57,742 nucleotides of DNA from Symbiodinium natans. Taxonomy: Eukaryota; Sar; Dinophyceae; Suessiales; Symbiodiniaceae. The notes below the pieces were generated by a model. The model was not told the DNA's origin. It searched no databases and saw only the letters and a list, made by a program, of their open reading frames with translations. The DNA lies in NCBI GenBank assembly GCA_905221605.1, contig CAJNDS010000861.1:1-57742 (forward strand), written 5' to 3'. The position numbers and the translations under genes were made by a program. Positions 42,458 through 53,200 of the stretch are shown piece after piece. Position 1 is the stretch's first letter. Each line of letters begins with the position of its first letter.

Positions 42458-42943
42458 GTTTGGGGCCTCAGTGGGTTTTAGGGTTTAGGGGGTTTAGGGT
42501 TTTAGGGTTTAGGGGGTTTAGGGGGGTTAGGGGGTTGAGGGCATTGAGGGGGTTGAGGGGGTTTATGGGGGTTTAGGGTTTAGGGGATTCAGGCTTAGGG
42601 TTTAGGGTTTGCCCAGCCGCAGTCGAGTCCCTTGTGAAAAAGGGTTTAGGGTTTTAGGACGGTCGGGAGTAGCAAGCAATTAGGGATCAGTGCAAGAAGG
42701 GTGTCAGCAGAAGCAAGCCCTGAACTTGCTAGCTCCTTGTAAGAAACTTAGGGACTGGGGTACTTGATACCCCCTACAGCCGCTACATCTTAAGCATAAC
42801 TGTTATAGTTTTTGGCAGATTAAATGGCGGGATATCTAACTCCCCCCAATCCCCCAGTGAGAACCAGTACGAAAACACAGGTAACCGGAACAGCCTGGTA
42901 AGCATCCTGCCTAAGGGCTAAGGTTTCAGCTGATGAATCTTTT

Positions 42944-43049
42944 CTTACTGTTGGTTAGCAGGGAATGGGCGAATGCGGTACCCTATATAACCTCTTTAAG
43001 GGTACTTGTATGGTCCTGATTCCCTCATTCCATGCAAACCAACAGTAAG
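42944..43049. mobile_element. Foldback element family D, copy 2
   Basis: CTTACTGTTGGTT (42944-42956) and AACCAACAGTAAG (43037-43049) are perfect 13-base inverted repeats; internal AGGGAATG and CATTCC arms extend them. Confidence 0.85.
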
Positions 43050-43263
43050 CTTTGAGACGCCCAAGGCGCTAAACCCTAAACCCTAAACCCTAAACCCTGA
43101 ACCCTGAACCCTAAACCCTAAACCCTAAACCCCACGCCCCTAAACCCCAAAATCCTCTTTTGAGGTCCCGCGCTGCTCAAACCCCAAACCCTAAACCCTA
43201 AACCCCAAAACCCTAAACCCCAAAACCCTAAACCCTAAACCCTAACCCTAAACCCTCCACAAG

Positions 43264-43314
43264 GTGGACTCAGAGAAGCGCTTCGTGACCCTTGCCGCTC
43301 GCGAGAGGCAGAAG
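43264..43314 (+). CDS. Coding exon, unknown protein
   Basis: CACAAG|G to CAGAAG|GTGCGA; reads VDSEKRFVTLAARERQK. A long CCCTAAA array (43070-43255) ends nine bases before it and TTTAGGG units follow from about 43338. Confidence 0.6.
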
Positions 43315-43703
43315 GTGCGACCGAGGGAGGGTCTTTGGGGTTTAGGGTTTTGGGTTTAGGGTTTAGGGTTTATGTTTTAGGGTTCAGGGTTGATGCTTTG
43401 CGGCTTTGAGGCTATAAGGGTTGAAGGTCGGGGGGGGGGGAGGGGGGGTTGGGTTTACCGTTCAACTTGCTTGATCTCGTCTTTTGGGGATTGGGGGGAA
43501 GTCGGGTATCTTCTGAACGATCTTGCGAATCTCCTATGGAGAGCCAGTAAGCTAAACGGGTCAGGCCCTCAGTGGTTGTCGGGTTTGTTTCAATCTAGGT
43601 CATAGTGACGTAGTTTAAGTTCCCTAGCAAGCACCCGAGCATCAGAAAGCCTTGTGAAAAGGGAGTAGGGAGTTTATAGGTCAGGCCATCGGGGTGCCGA
43701 AAG

Positions 43704-43789
43704 TTTCATGGGCTACCCCGACAAAAAAGATGCTGAGAGGCCCTGGAAGCTGCCAGAGTCAAGGCACTTCAGGCGCAGGGCAAGGGCAG
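43704..43789 (+). CDS. Coding exon, unknown protein
   Basis: Reads FMGYPDKKDAERPWKLPESR then HFRRRARA and ends GGCAG|GCTTTAGGGTTTAGGG, a GC donor merging into a telomeric array. The left border (GAAAG|T) is less certain. Confidence 0.52.
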
Positions 43790-44367
43790 GCTTTAGGGTT
43801 TAGGGTTTAGGGTTTAGGATTTACGGTTTACGGTTTACGGTTTAGGGTTTATTTGGGGTTCTTGAACCCTCGCATGTCAGGGGGGGTGGGGGGGGGGGGG
43901 TGAATCGCGGTTTAGGGCTTAAGGGCTTTGGGGTTGAGGGCTTAGGAAGTCATGGATTTGGGGTTAGGGCTTAGCAAAATGGAAGTCATGGATTCAGAGT
44001 TTAGGGCTTAGGAGGGTGGAGGGTTTGGGATTCACAGGTTTTTCAAGGGACTTCCAGGAGGGACCCTTGCAAGGGACCTTAGGGGACTTAGGTATATAGG
44101 GGCTAAACCCTAAACCCTAAACCCTAGGCATATATGAGGGTTATATAGGGGAATAAGGTTAAGTGTCCTTTCTAGGAGTCCCTCTCTACCCGGGTCGGCA
44201 TCAGGAGGGTTCAGGAGGGTTTAGGGTTGGTCGAAATCCTACACCCTAAACCCGAAACCCTAAACCCTAAACCCTAAACCCTAAACCCTGGAAGGGTGAT
44301 CGCATTGGGGTCTGCTAGGCGGGTGGCAAAAAAAACCCTGGAAGGAATGGTTGCTTTGGGGCTTCAG

Positions 44368-44459
44368 GTTTGGACAAACCGGGGAAAGGCGGCAGCAGAA
44401 GAGGACGAAGGTGGCGTCCAGGCCCGATTGCGCGGGCACCAAGCAGAAATGCCCAGTGC
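44368..44459 (+). CDS. Exon-like segment, unknown protein
   Basis: CTTCAG|G, then VWTNRGKAAAEEDEGGVQAR and LRGHQAEMPSAGG. Ends at GTAGGGTTTAGGG or an earlier GT. Confidence 0.5.
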
Positions 44460-44494
44460 TGGAGGATGTAGGGTTTAGGGGGTTCTGGGTTTTT

Positions 44495-44587
44495 GGGGGT
44501 TTCCGAAATTCGGGGTACCTTATTGGGGTCCTGATTATAAGGGAATCCTACTACTGTTTTGGGGTCCCCCATATTCGCAAACCCCAA
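44495..44587. mobile_element. Foldback element family C, copy 4 (reverse orientation)
   Basis: GGGGGTTTCCGAAATT at the left and ATATTCGCAAACCCC at the right are inverted; internal TTATAAGGGAATCCTA is the reverse complement of the 40797 copy. Confidence 0.78.
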
Positions 44588-44865
44588 TGTCGGGCTTTGG
44601 GGACATAAAGCTGGTGCCGGAAAGCTCACACTTTCAAAGAAGCGCAGGCTTCAACCCGTTTGCAATCCCAAGACTGATACTATCCAACTGCAGACTTTGC
44701 AAAATCAGGCGGAGTAGATATGGGGCCTGCGTTTTTGCAGACCACGAGGTCAACTATAACTAACACTTTCATGGCCCCTTACGTAGGAACCCTGCAAACC
44801 ACCCAGGTCGTTCCCCCGCCTCCCCACATCACTTGGTAGCCCAGTGTTACCCTTTACCCTTTTTT

Positions 44866-44942
44866 GGTTATGGGTTCCCTTATAAAATAACCAACCCAAA
44901 AAAAGGGTGCCGTTATTGTAATATGGTTACTGGCTACCAAGA
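44866..44942. repeat. Short interspersed repeat (family F), copy 2
   Basis: GGTTCCCTTATAAAATAACC then AAAAAGGGTGCC and ATGGTTACTGGCTACCAAG match 33692-33775. Confidence 0.65.
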
Positions 44943-45423
44943 TCATGACAGGCTCTCAACGTCAAATGCCTGGAAGGAAGGGACCTGCGCATTTCAAGCC
45001 TTGCCATCCAATCGCACAGCACGATGCACTCAATGACCTCGACAAGCCCTGACCCCTAAACCCCAAGATCCCTAAACCTTAAGATCCCTGACCCCAAGAA
45101 CCCTAAAACCCTTAACATCCCTACTCCCTAAAATCCTGAAAATTCCTAAACCCTAAGATCCCCAAACCCAAAAATGCCTAAACCCTGAAATTCCCGAGCG
45201 CCTCATCCCTATACCCCCTAAAATTCCCGAGGCCCTAAACCCCCTAAACCCTAAACCCTAAACCCTAAACCCTAAGCCCTAAACCCTAAACCCTAAACCC
45301 TAAACCCTAAACCCTAAACCCTAAAGAAAGTTGGGCCCGGCCCAGGCCGGAGCCGCGCGAAGCCGCGGAGCTCTCGGAGGGGTTTTCAGGGGGACCATCA
45401 GGGCCCTAAGGCTTTGAGGGTTG

Positions 45424-45570
45424 TTTAGGGTTTAGGGTTTAGGGTTAGGGTTTAGGGTTTAGGGTTTAGGGTTTAGGGTTTAGGGTTTAGGGTTTAGGGT
45501 TTAGGGTTTAGGGTTTAGGGTTTAGGGTTTAGGGTTTAGGGTTTAGGGTTTAGGGTTTAGGGTTTAGGGT
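45424..45570 (+). repeat. Long (TTTAGGG)n array
   Basis: About twenty perfect units with one short TTAGGG. A CCCTAAA array (45240-45324) lies upstream; a small GC-rich open segment (45355-45415) lies between. Confidence 0.95.
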
Positions 45571-46395
45571 GTGTAGGTAGGATAGGTCTGGATTCAAAAA
45601 AGGGTCCAAGTTTTTCATTTTTTCCCAAAGAAGGCCTTAGGGTTTTGGGATTTAAGATTCGCAAAGATCTGCGTAACACCACCGCCAGATCGGCTCGCTT
45701 TATAGGGTTGTGGCAGAGTCTGAGAGGGTTAGCATACCGTGCCCTCAGCATGGTTTTTGGCCTTTTCGAATTTTGAGGTTTTACCTGAATTGAGCTTATG
45801 CTGTCGAGCAGTTGGGGAAGGCGCCAGGGATCATGTTCAGCAGTACCTTCCACAGGCATGGCTCTCGAACACTGTGACCCAAACCCAGGGCCCGTGGTTG
45901 AATGAGGTTCACCGGCTCTTGGTTCAATGTTCAGTCCTAGAAAGCTCGCTCTTCAGCTTGAACAGCACAGTCTTGCCATGCAACCCAATGCTCTTCACGC
46001 AACATCCAGTTGCATCTGGAGCATGGTTTGAGGTCGATCTCCAGCGCGACATGAAGGCGACGCGCTCACCAGAAGCTGCTGGAGGTCGTTGAAGTAGCAG
46101 CGGTTTCACCGGCGCGCAGACGCTTGCGCAGGGAGCATTCTAGGGATCCCGGAGGAGGGACTTGGGGAGGTTTGTATGTCTATGGCGGTTGAGGCGGCAT
46201 CAGTTTGCTGTTAAGGTGCATGGTTCAGGATTTCGGATTTCGGGTTTAGGGTAAAAATACTTCCTGAGTCAATATACCGACGTACTTCCATGAGCCCTTT
46301 GACGGTCCCCAAGATATGTACTCTTGAGCTGAGCGAGCGCCCGCCTCGCTACCGAAAAGAGAAGAGATAATGGATCTTGCATTGCAGAAGGAAGG

Positions 46396-46699
46396 TTGGG
46401 ATGTTCCTCCTTATACAACAATGGTGGGGGGGGGTGGTGGGGGGGGGGGGGGGTGGTGGGGGGGGGTGGGGGGGTGGGGGGGGGGGGGGGGGGTGGTGGG
46501 GGGGGTGGGGGGGGGGGGGGGGTGGGGGGGGTGGGGGGGTTGGGGGGGGGGGGGGGGGAGGGGTGGGGGGGGGTGGGGGGGGTGGGGGGGCGGGGGGGGG
46601 GGGGGTGGGGTGGGGGGGTGGGTGGGGGGGGGGGGGGTGGGGGGGGGGGGTGGGGTACGATAATCCCTTTTAAGGAGTGTTACAGGGGGAACATCCCAA
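46396..46699. mobile_element. Foldback element family A, copy 3, expanded by a G-rich array
   Basis: TTGGGATGTTCC (46396-46407) and GGAACATCCCAA (46688-46699) are perfect inverted repeats. Flanking internal remnants CCTTATACAACA and ACGATAATCCCTTTTAAG match copy 1. The centre is about 235 bases of G broken by single T, A or C. Confidence 0.85.
46424..46656. repeat. (G)n T-interrupted array
   Basis: Almost only G with sporadic T. The Gly/Val/Trp ORFs here are artefacts. Length may be unreliable in the assembly. Confidence 0.95.
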
Positions 46700-47095
46700 A
46701 AGGAAGGTTTAAAGGTTCAAGGTTGGGACTTAGGAACTGATAAAGATTGCAGCTTCGGGAATGGACACGGAGAAAGGCAAAGCTCATGATTACGGTTCCT
46801 TGGGCCAAATTCACCTTCAAAATTTGTGGTTTCTGCACCCTGAAAGACGACTATGAACCCCTACCAGGGCATGTTTACCGTGTAACTCCAAACCCTGAAA
46901 CCCTTACATCAACCCTTCGGTAAGGTTCATTTCGTCTCCGAGGTTGGCTAAACTTGACACTGGCGCTGCAACACCCCACCCCATAAAAGTTAAGGGTTCA
47001 GCGTTTTAGGATTTTACGGCTTAGGGCCTAGGGCTAGGGCTTGGGGGTTGAGACTCTATATGGTAGTTCCAACCCTAACCCCTATTTTGGAGCAG

Positions 47096-47285
47096 GCCCG
47101 TGAAAGAGAGGGCACCCTTCGGGCAAAACACCCGCAGTGCGCAACAGGGATGGGCGTTTCGACACACAGCTTCCAGGACAGCTTCGGAATCTGCCGCAGC
47201 TCCGCAGCCTTACTCCGGGCATGTGAGCAATTCTTGAGCACTAGAACGGCGACGCACTGTGAATGCCATGTATCCGGAGCCGTTC
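47096..47285 (+). CDS. Coding exon, unknown protein
   Basis: GAGCAG|G, then ILEQ-type helix start, AREREGTLRAKHPQCATGMG and SFQDSFGICRSSAALLRACE. The right border is uncertain; CCCTAA units follow at 47300. Confidence 0.52.
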
Positions 47286-47368
47286 CACAGCTTCACCCCA
47301 TAAACCCTAAGCCCTAAGGCCCTAAGCCCTAAACCCGCAGGCTCTGAGACTTGTTTGTTGTTCTTTAG

Positions 47369-47451
47369 TTGAGAAGTGGCAGCGGCCAATGGATCCCGGA
47401 GGCTGGGCTGTGCCAGGCGCCACAGTGGGATTCGTCAGCTTCGATTCAGGG
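47369..47451 (+). CDS. Exon with telomeric donor, unknown protein
   Basis: TTCTTTAG|T, then EKWQRPMDPGGWAVPGATVG and FVSFDSG, ending TTCAGGG|GTTTAGGGTTTAGGG. CCCTAA units precede and TTTAGGG units begin at the donor. Confidence 0.58.
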
Positions 47452-47633
47452 GTTTAGGGTTTAGGGTTTAGGGTTTTTGGGTTTAGGATTTAGGGTTTAG
47501 GGTTTAGGGTTTAGGGTTTAGGGTTTATGGCATCCGGAGTTTGGGGGGGGGGGGGTGCAAGGCGTTCCGGAGTTTGGGTGTTTCGAGTGGCGCATGTGAT
47601 TTGAGAGCACATCCGAGCATGGACGAGGGAGCC

Positions 47634-47660
47634 TGATTTGCATTGGTCTCTCATGCAAAT
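47634..47660. other. Perfect short hairpin GATTTGCAT/ATGCAAATC
   Basis: Nine-base arms with a nine-base loop. An octamer-like ATTTGCAT sits in both arms. Function unknown. Confidence 0.6.
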
Positions 47661-47940
47661 CAGACGACCTGTCAAGCGGCAGCCGGCATGTAAATACCCC
47701 GCCTCGGACCAGGCAGCATCTGCGGCTCCCAGCGTTATTTGGACATCTCTGCAAAGCAGACGAAGTCATTTTCAGCTGCAGCGTGCCGCCATGGCCACCA
47801 AGACCTGGACCAGCGTCTCTGCGATCGGCCACTTATCCTTAGGCCGGACGGGGGGGGGGGGGAGCATCCGTTTCTAGTAACAAAAAGCTTCCTTCACGTT
47901 TCTTTGTGGTGGTTGGGTGGTGGTTTGCTCATGGAGAGAG

Positions 47941-47975
47941 GTCAGAACGTGCTCTTCTACTTGGGCGATGCGAAG
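47941..47975 (+). CDS. Exon-like segment, unknown protein
   Basis: GAGAG|G to GCGAAG|GACGGA; reads QNVLFYLGDAK, followed by a CT-rich tract. Confidence 0.42.
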
Positions 47976-48063
47976 GACGGACCGCTCTCTCTCTCTCTCA
48001 GCCGTTGCGGCCCTGCCCTCTCCCCTGCTCCCCTGTGCTGACTTGGCCAGCCCCGCGTGCCAG

Positions 48064-48235
48064 TCTAGGTTTCTGTACGCCCTAATCGAAAGAAGCTGTT
48101 TTGGCTTGCCAAAGAAAAAGAACCCCAAATTCGCGCTCGTGCACATGGAGAAGCACTACAAAGAGGTCAAGGAAACGACATCAAGACTCATCTTCAAAAA
48201 CGGCAGCTATGTCTCTCTCGAAGCAATTCGAAATC
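48064..48235 (+). CDS. Coding exon, unknown protein
   Basis: Open frame reading SRFLYALIERSCFGLPKKKN, FALVHMEKHYKEVKETTSR and LIFKNGSYVSLEAIR. The left border is AG|T and the frame runs on to TAA at 48283. It may be the exon before the CAP-Gly segment. Confidence 0.48.
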
Positions 48236-48377
48236 CTCGTAATCTTTCTTCCCGTCATTTGGGGAAGTTGCAATCGACTTCTTAACTTGCAATTTGTTCA
48301 GGCCATGTAGGTCCATAAGGAGCTCCCGCAAGGCCCGGATTCCGCACCCTCAGCTTCTCTCTCTGCTGTCTTGTAAG

Positions 48378-48400
48378 GTGTGTGTGTGTGTGTGTGTGTG
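48378..48400. repeat. (GT)n microsatellite
   Basis: About eleven GT units, between the 48064 segment and the CAP-Gly exons. Confidence 0.9.
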
Positions 48401-48515
48401 ACGTGTGCACGGCTTTTCCCTAGTCAACCAAAGTATGGAGGAATGCGGCATAAAGCATCATACTCCAGGCGTGCATATGCGGGCATCAGCCCCTAGCACC
48501 TCGCAGAATCGGAAG

Positions 48516-49479
48516 GAGTGGGTGGCCGGCATCGTCCGCTTTTTGGGGACCACAGACTTCATAGAGGGCGAGTGGATTGGACTGGAGCTCAAGGACCCAT
48601 AGCCTGTTGCGGTGGTCGGGCATTATGTGCCTGGCCATAGCCCTTGGTCCTTTAATTTCCCTAAGTTTTCAGCCTTCTGGGTAGTGTGCGCATGACATGT
48701 CGGGTGCAGGAGGCACACGGCAAGAACGACGGGGAAGTCAAGGGCAAGCGCTACTTCACTTGCCAGCCCGCGACCTGCAATCCAGGGATTCAGGGGAGGT
48801 GCTAGACGTCCTCTAGGGGTCCTCGGAAGCCTGCTGGAGCCGAAACCACCCCAACCCTACAGTTAGCACTCAATTGTCAGGCTTTACCTTCAACCCAACC
48901 CTAGAAATTCTCAACCCTCAACCCTTGCAAGCCCTAAATCCTACATTTGGGGCAGCGCGCCCGCGAGCTCGCGGAACAAACAAAAAGGCCGAAGCACGGG
49001 GTCTTCACCAAGCCCGGGATGGTGAGGGCAGCGCTGGCGCGCGGCGCTGAGTTTGCATGCCTTAGCACTTGCAGGTCGTTTTTCAACGGTGGAGAGTCTG
49101 TGCACTTCTTATTATATATGACTGCGTGTTTGTACAGAGAGAGAGAGGGAGAGAAAGAGAGACTTGCAAGGTGGGAAGCTCCCATAGGGGCCGAGATGGG
49201 TTTGGCTTCGTGGGATGCTGCACAGAGTGTGGGGTGCAGCCCTAAACCCTAAACCCTAAACCCTAAACCCTAAACCCTAAACCCCAAACCCTAAGCCCTA
49301 AACCCTAAACCCTAAACCCTAAACCCTAAACCCTAAACCCTAAACCCAGGGGTGCTCACACCAGGGCTCCATTGACAGGGAAGGTATGCCAGGCCTGGAC
49401 CTGCACTGCCAAGGCAGTCGAGGACAACGACCCACCGCAAGCAGAAGCGCACGGGGCGCCTGAGGCCGCTGAGCTTAGG
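48516..49479 (+). CDS. CAP-Gly domain protein (four exons)
   Basis: Exons 48516-48593, 48710-48765, 48988-49021 and 49393-49464/49479 join in phase with GA, GC and GT donors and AG|G acceptors. The first three rebuild a CAP-Gly domain: WVAGIVRFLGTTDF, GEWIGLEL, then GKNDGEVKGKRYFTC and QPKHGVFTKP. GKNDG is the tubulin/EB-binding signature, so microtubule contact is expected. The fourth exon reads AWTCTAKAVEDNDPPQAEA and ends either GAG|GCCGCT or AGG|GTTTAGGG. Intron 49022-49392 starts GTGAGG and carries a CCCTAAA array (49238-49347) before its acceptor. The N-terminal part of the domain lies upstream and is not fixed. It may be one gene with the RelA/SpoT-like and ankyrin exons downstream. 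Confidence 0.85.
49238..49347 (-). repeat. (CCCTAAA)n array in the CAP-Gly intron
   Basis: About fifteen units, 45 bases before the exon at 49393. Confidence 0.94.
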
Positions 49480-49539
49480 GTTTAGGGTTTAGGGTTTAGG
49501 GTTTAGGGTTTAGGGTTTAGGGTTTAGGGTTTAGGGTTC
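49477..49539 (+). repeat. (TTTAGGG)n array at the end of the fourth CAP-Gly exon
   Basis: About nine units. The exon can be read straight into AGG|GTTTAGGG. Confidence 0.93.
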
Positions 49540-49639
49540 AGGGTGTCCATATTTAAGGCACGAAGGTCGTTCATGCCATGAACATGCCATCGGCCCTTGC
49601 AAGAGAGTGCTGGATCTGCCATCCCAGGCCCGAGATCGT

Positions 49640-49735
49640 TGTCGCAGAAGAAGGGCCACCAGCGAATCAGACGCCGCCCCCCGATCTGCACTCTGAACCA
49701 TCACAGTCGCCAGGAGCAGTTCAGAGCATGCTCCC
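49640..49735 (+). CDS. Pro/Glu-rich exon-like segment
   Basis: The open frame reads IVVAEEGPPANQTPPPDLHS then EPSQSPGAVQSM, a likely disordered linker between the CAP-Gly and RelA/SpoT-like parts. It does not join in phase to the exon ending 49464/49479 by a simple AG|G site. Confidence 0.4.
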
Positions 49736-50238
49736 TAGCTGCAGTACCATAACCCTCAGGTTCGAGTCATGATCCACGTCCTACATCAATCACTCTTTCT
49801 CAGAGTTCTTTTCCCTCGGCAGCTTACAGGTTTACAGGGTTGGCTTTAGCTGGCAGTACACATCTTGTGGTTTGAATTGAACCCTAAACCGGAATGTCAG
49901 ACAACCCGAGGTCAGGTTGCGAAGATTTAGGGTATGTCGGGGTATTCAGGGTATTTTGGGGTATTTAGGGTATTTAGGGTGTTTAGGGTATGTAGGTTAT
50001 GTAGGGTATGTAGGGTACGTCGGGTGTGTGGGGTTTAGGGCGAAGTCTCTTGGATCAGTGTTTATGGTTTAACATGTCAATTCATATTATATATATATAT
50101 ATATATATATATTGTACGTAAAGCCTTCAAACGGTCTTTGGGGGAGCTTTGGGGGCTTCCGCTTTTTTACAGCTTCGCCAACCTTAAACTTCAAACCCTA
50201 GTAAAGGCCACATGATAAACCGAAGATGCGTCTCTGAG

Positions 50239-53200
50239 GCCCCTGCAAGCGAAGGCGAAGAAGAGGGAGCTCATCGACCTGCTCGGGGGAGAGGTCCAGA
50301 CTGCTTGCTCGCTTGTGTGCGCATGCCCTCGTGCTAATGTCAAGCCCAATACGCCCTGTGTGACCTTTAGGGTTTAGGATTCAGGGGTAACAAAGGGGGA
50401 TGTGTAACCCAACGTTCCCTAATACTCTCCACTGCTCCCTATAAGGCTCCCTAAGCTTCCCGGTACCTACCCCCATGAACCCCCTCCCTGAAGGACCCTA
50501 TAGCTTGTGTGCGAATGCCCTGGTGCTTCTTTCAGCCTCACAAAGCCGTGTGATGTTTAGGGTTTGGGTTTAGGGTCCATAGGGTTTATGTAGGCCTAGG
50601 GTTTATAGGCTTGTAGGTGGTATAGGATTTAGAGGGTTTAGAGGCTCTAGAGGGTTTGGAGGGTTTAGGGGCATATGTAGCGCGCGTGAAAAAGGCCTTT
50701 GTGGGGGCTCTGCTAGGACGAAGTGGCAAAGCACAAGAAGGCGTCCAGAGACGTCCAGCAGAAGGTGGGGGCATGCCCCCAACTCCACGGCAGCCTCGAA
50801 CCGCTGAACATCTCCGAAGCCCAAGCCTAGAGTATAAGCCCCAACAAAGCAAAGCTTCAGCTCTAAACCTTCCAGCCCAGAGCTCCTGAAGCACTGTAAA
50901 CCCTAAACCCTGAACCCTGAACCCTAAACCCTAAACCCTAAACCCTAAACCTTAAACCCTAAACCCTAAACCCTAAACCCTAAACCACCGAGAGGTGAAT
51001 CAGATGCTGAAAGAAGGAGAGGACCCAGCCAGTCAGCCCGCCATCTTTCAAGGCCGGCGCGCTGTCTTGGGGCTAAGAACTATTGGATTCAGGGTGTACT
51101 GGGGTCTAGGGGTTTAGGGCTTAGGGTTTAGGGATGTTTAGGGTTTAGGGTTTAGGGTTTAGGGTTTAGGGGGGTTGAGGGAGGTTTAGGGGGGTTAGGG
51201 GGGTTAGGGGGGGTTTAGAGAAGTTTAGGGGGTCTAGTCGGGTCTAGGGGCTTTTCGTCTCGTATTCAGTTGGATCGACTCCCTCGACTGGGTGTGATAG
51301 TGGGTGTCCTGCTAGTCCTTGTGCGATTTCGTGCGTGTGGGGTAGCTGCTCCGCAAAATTGGGAGGTATCGGCCTGCAGCGCATGCTGCACATGGCGGAG
51401 CACTTTAAGCAGGAGTTCGACAAAATCTGCTGGGAGTTAGAGAAACGGCTCAAGGACCCGCAACGTACAGCGCTTCGCTGCAGTAGCATCCGCAGGGCAT
51501 TTCGGTGAGAGAGTGGTATAAGAGTTCCTTCATACAGGTTCTTGTGCGTGTGGTGTTCCAAATAAGAATGAAGTTTAGCAGTGCCCGCAAAATGAGGGCC
51601 GAATCACATATCTGAGTTATGATCAGTTATATGGTACTTTACAACCGTGGGTTTCGGGATGTTTTTGAAGTTCGCTTTGGAGAAGGTAATCAGGGCATGC
51701 AGTACGCAGTGCCTCCACATGCAGGACCACCACGACGTGTCCTACACCGCTGCACCCATCAAGTCGTTTGCCTCTGCCTCCAGCAAAGTCAGCACGGAGT
51801 ACCACGGCAACTGCACGCAGCTGAAAGACGTTGTGCGCGGCACCATGGTCATCAACAGCACGGAGGAGCACCCACCGAGCTTGCGCGATGCCTACGACAT
51901 CCTCCGAAAGCTCGTGGCTGCGGACGACATTCTTCGCAAGGTCAACGCCAGATTCAGTCGTTTCAGCGACCGATATCAGAAGCCGGTCGGGGCCTCCAAG
52001 TGCCTCGGCCAGGTGTAGCAGGTCCCGGTTTTTGGCTCCGCTTGACTTGGAGTAGAAGATTCTGTGAGCTTGCCATGGCAAGTATTGGTTGCTGGCTTCC
52101 GATCCCAGGTACAGAGACTGGCTGTTCCTCATCAAGGTTGGGGACTTCATCTGCGAGCTGCAGGTGAACTTCAAAGAGGCGGTGGAGGCGAGCAGGGGGC
52201 CTTTAGAGAGTCTTTAGAGAGGGTGGAGCCTCTACTGGGCGGGGGGGTTGTGTTGAATCCGGGATCGGCTAAACAAGCCTGTCAGGTAAAGGAAGCTGAG
52301 CAGCACAAGGACTACGAAATGGAGCGCCTTGGAACGCGCAAGCTGCTTGAGGCATCCATGAGCAACGACCCGAGCATGGTCCAGCTGCTGCCCCTTACTT
52401 GCGCCAGCACATGGGCAGTTTCTTAAGTTATTTGCCATTTTGGGGCACCCATTTTTAGGCGGCACTTGTAAAAAGAGATCTCATGAAGGGACCCTATTTT
52501 GGAGAACTACCCACATGCAAGGCAAGTTGAGAGGTTAACCATTGGGCATGTTCAGGTCTAGAAGTCCTAGATGCGCATGCTCTTCAGCCGATTTCTTTCA
52601 CCACATTCATTGCCGTTTCGCACCTGCAGTTGAAACCACTCATGGTCATCGTGCCGTAAAGTTCAGCCTTTTCAGCGCAACGGTTGCGGGATGGTGTAAG
52701 CATGCACATGAATGCTGCAAGTAATTATAATAGACAATTGTCAGCCATTGCTACTGAAGGTTGTCCTCCGGCAGAGTCCACCAGAAGACGATGGCGAACA
52801 CGAGAGACTGCCATGGGTACACGCCCTTGCATTACGCGGCCAGGCGCTCTTTGGTTTCTCACTGGTGCTGATTCAAGGTACAACCGTAGACCCTATACTT
52901 TGGCCTAAATAATTCCCAAACTGCGTGACGCTACACTCCCAGATGACTTCCAGGGGTGAGGTGTCTCACGGATGGCAATTGGTGTTGCCAAACCTGACAA
53001 GCCGAATTCCATGGAATGCCAGCACCAACAACAGCACCTCGACCCCGCAGCCCGTATTAATGACCTCAGCCATCTACAACCCAATTCTGCGTCTCAATCC
53101 CTGGAAAAGAAGCCCTCGGGCCTTAAGCGCGCCTTCTTCTGCTGCACGGGGCCCTGATCCTCAACTCATGACATCCGATGTTCTCTTTGGCATTTCCTCC

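Larger units (their letters stand above)
45846..46900. repeat. Divergent long duplicate, copy 1
   Basis: Shares many blocks in the same order with 57050-57700: CACGCAACATCCAGTTGCAT, AGAAGCTGCTGGAGGTCGTT, TTTCACCGGCGCGCA, TATGGCGGTTG.GGCGGCATC, GAGCGCCCGCCTCGCTA and CCCCTACCAGGGCAT. In this copy the frame open at 57482 is stopped (TGA after GACGTACTTCCA), so it looks decayed. Confidence 0.8.

Noticed and set aside
46370-46740. Glycine-rich proteins in three frames
   Set aside because: They are translations of an almost pure G array inside a foldback element.
51623-52174. 183-residue minus-strand ORF and 182-residue plus-strand ORF
   Set aside because: Shadows of the RelA/SpoT-like exons 51725-52014 and 52109-52181.
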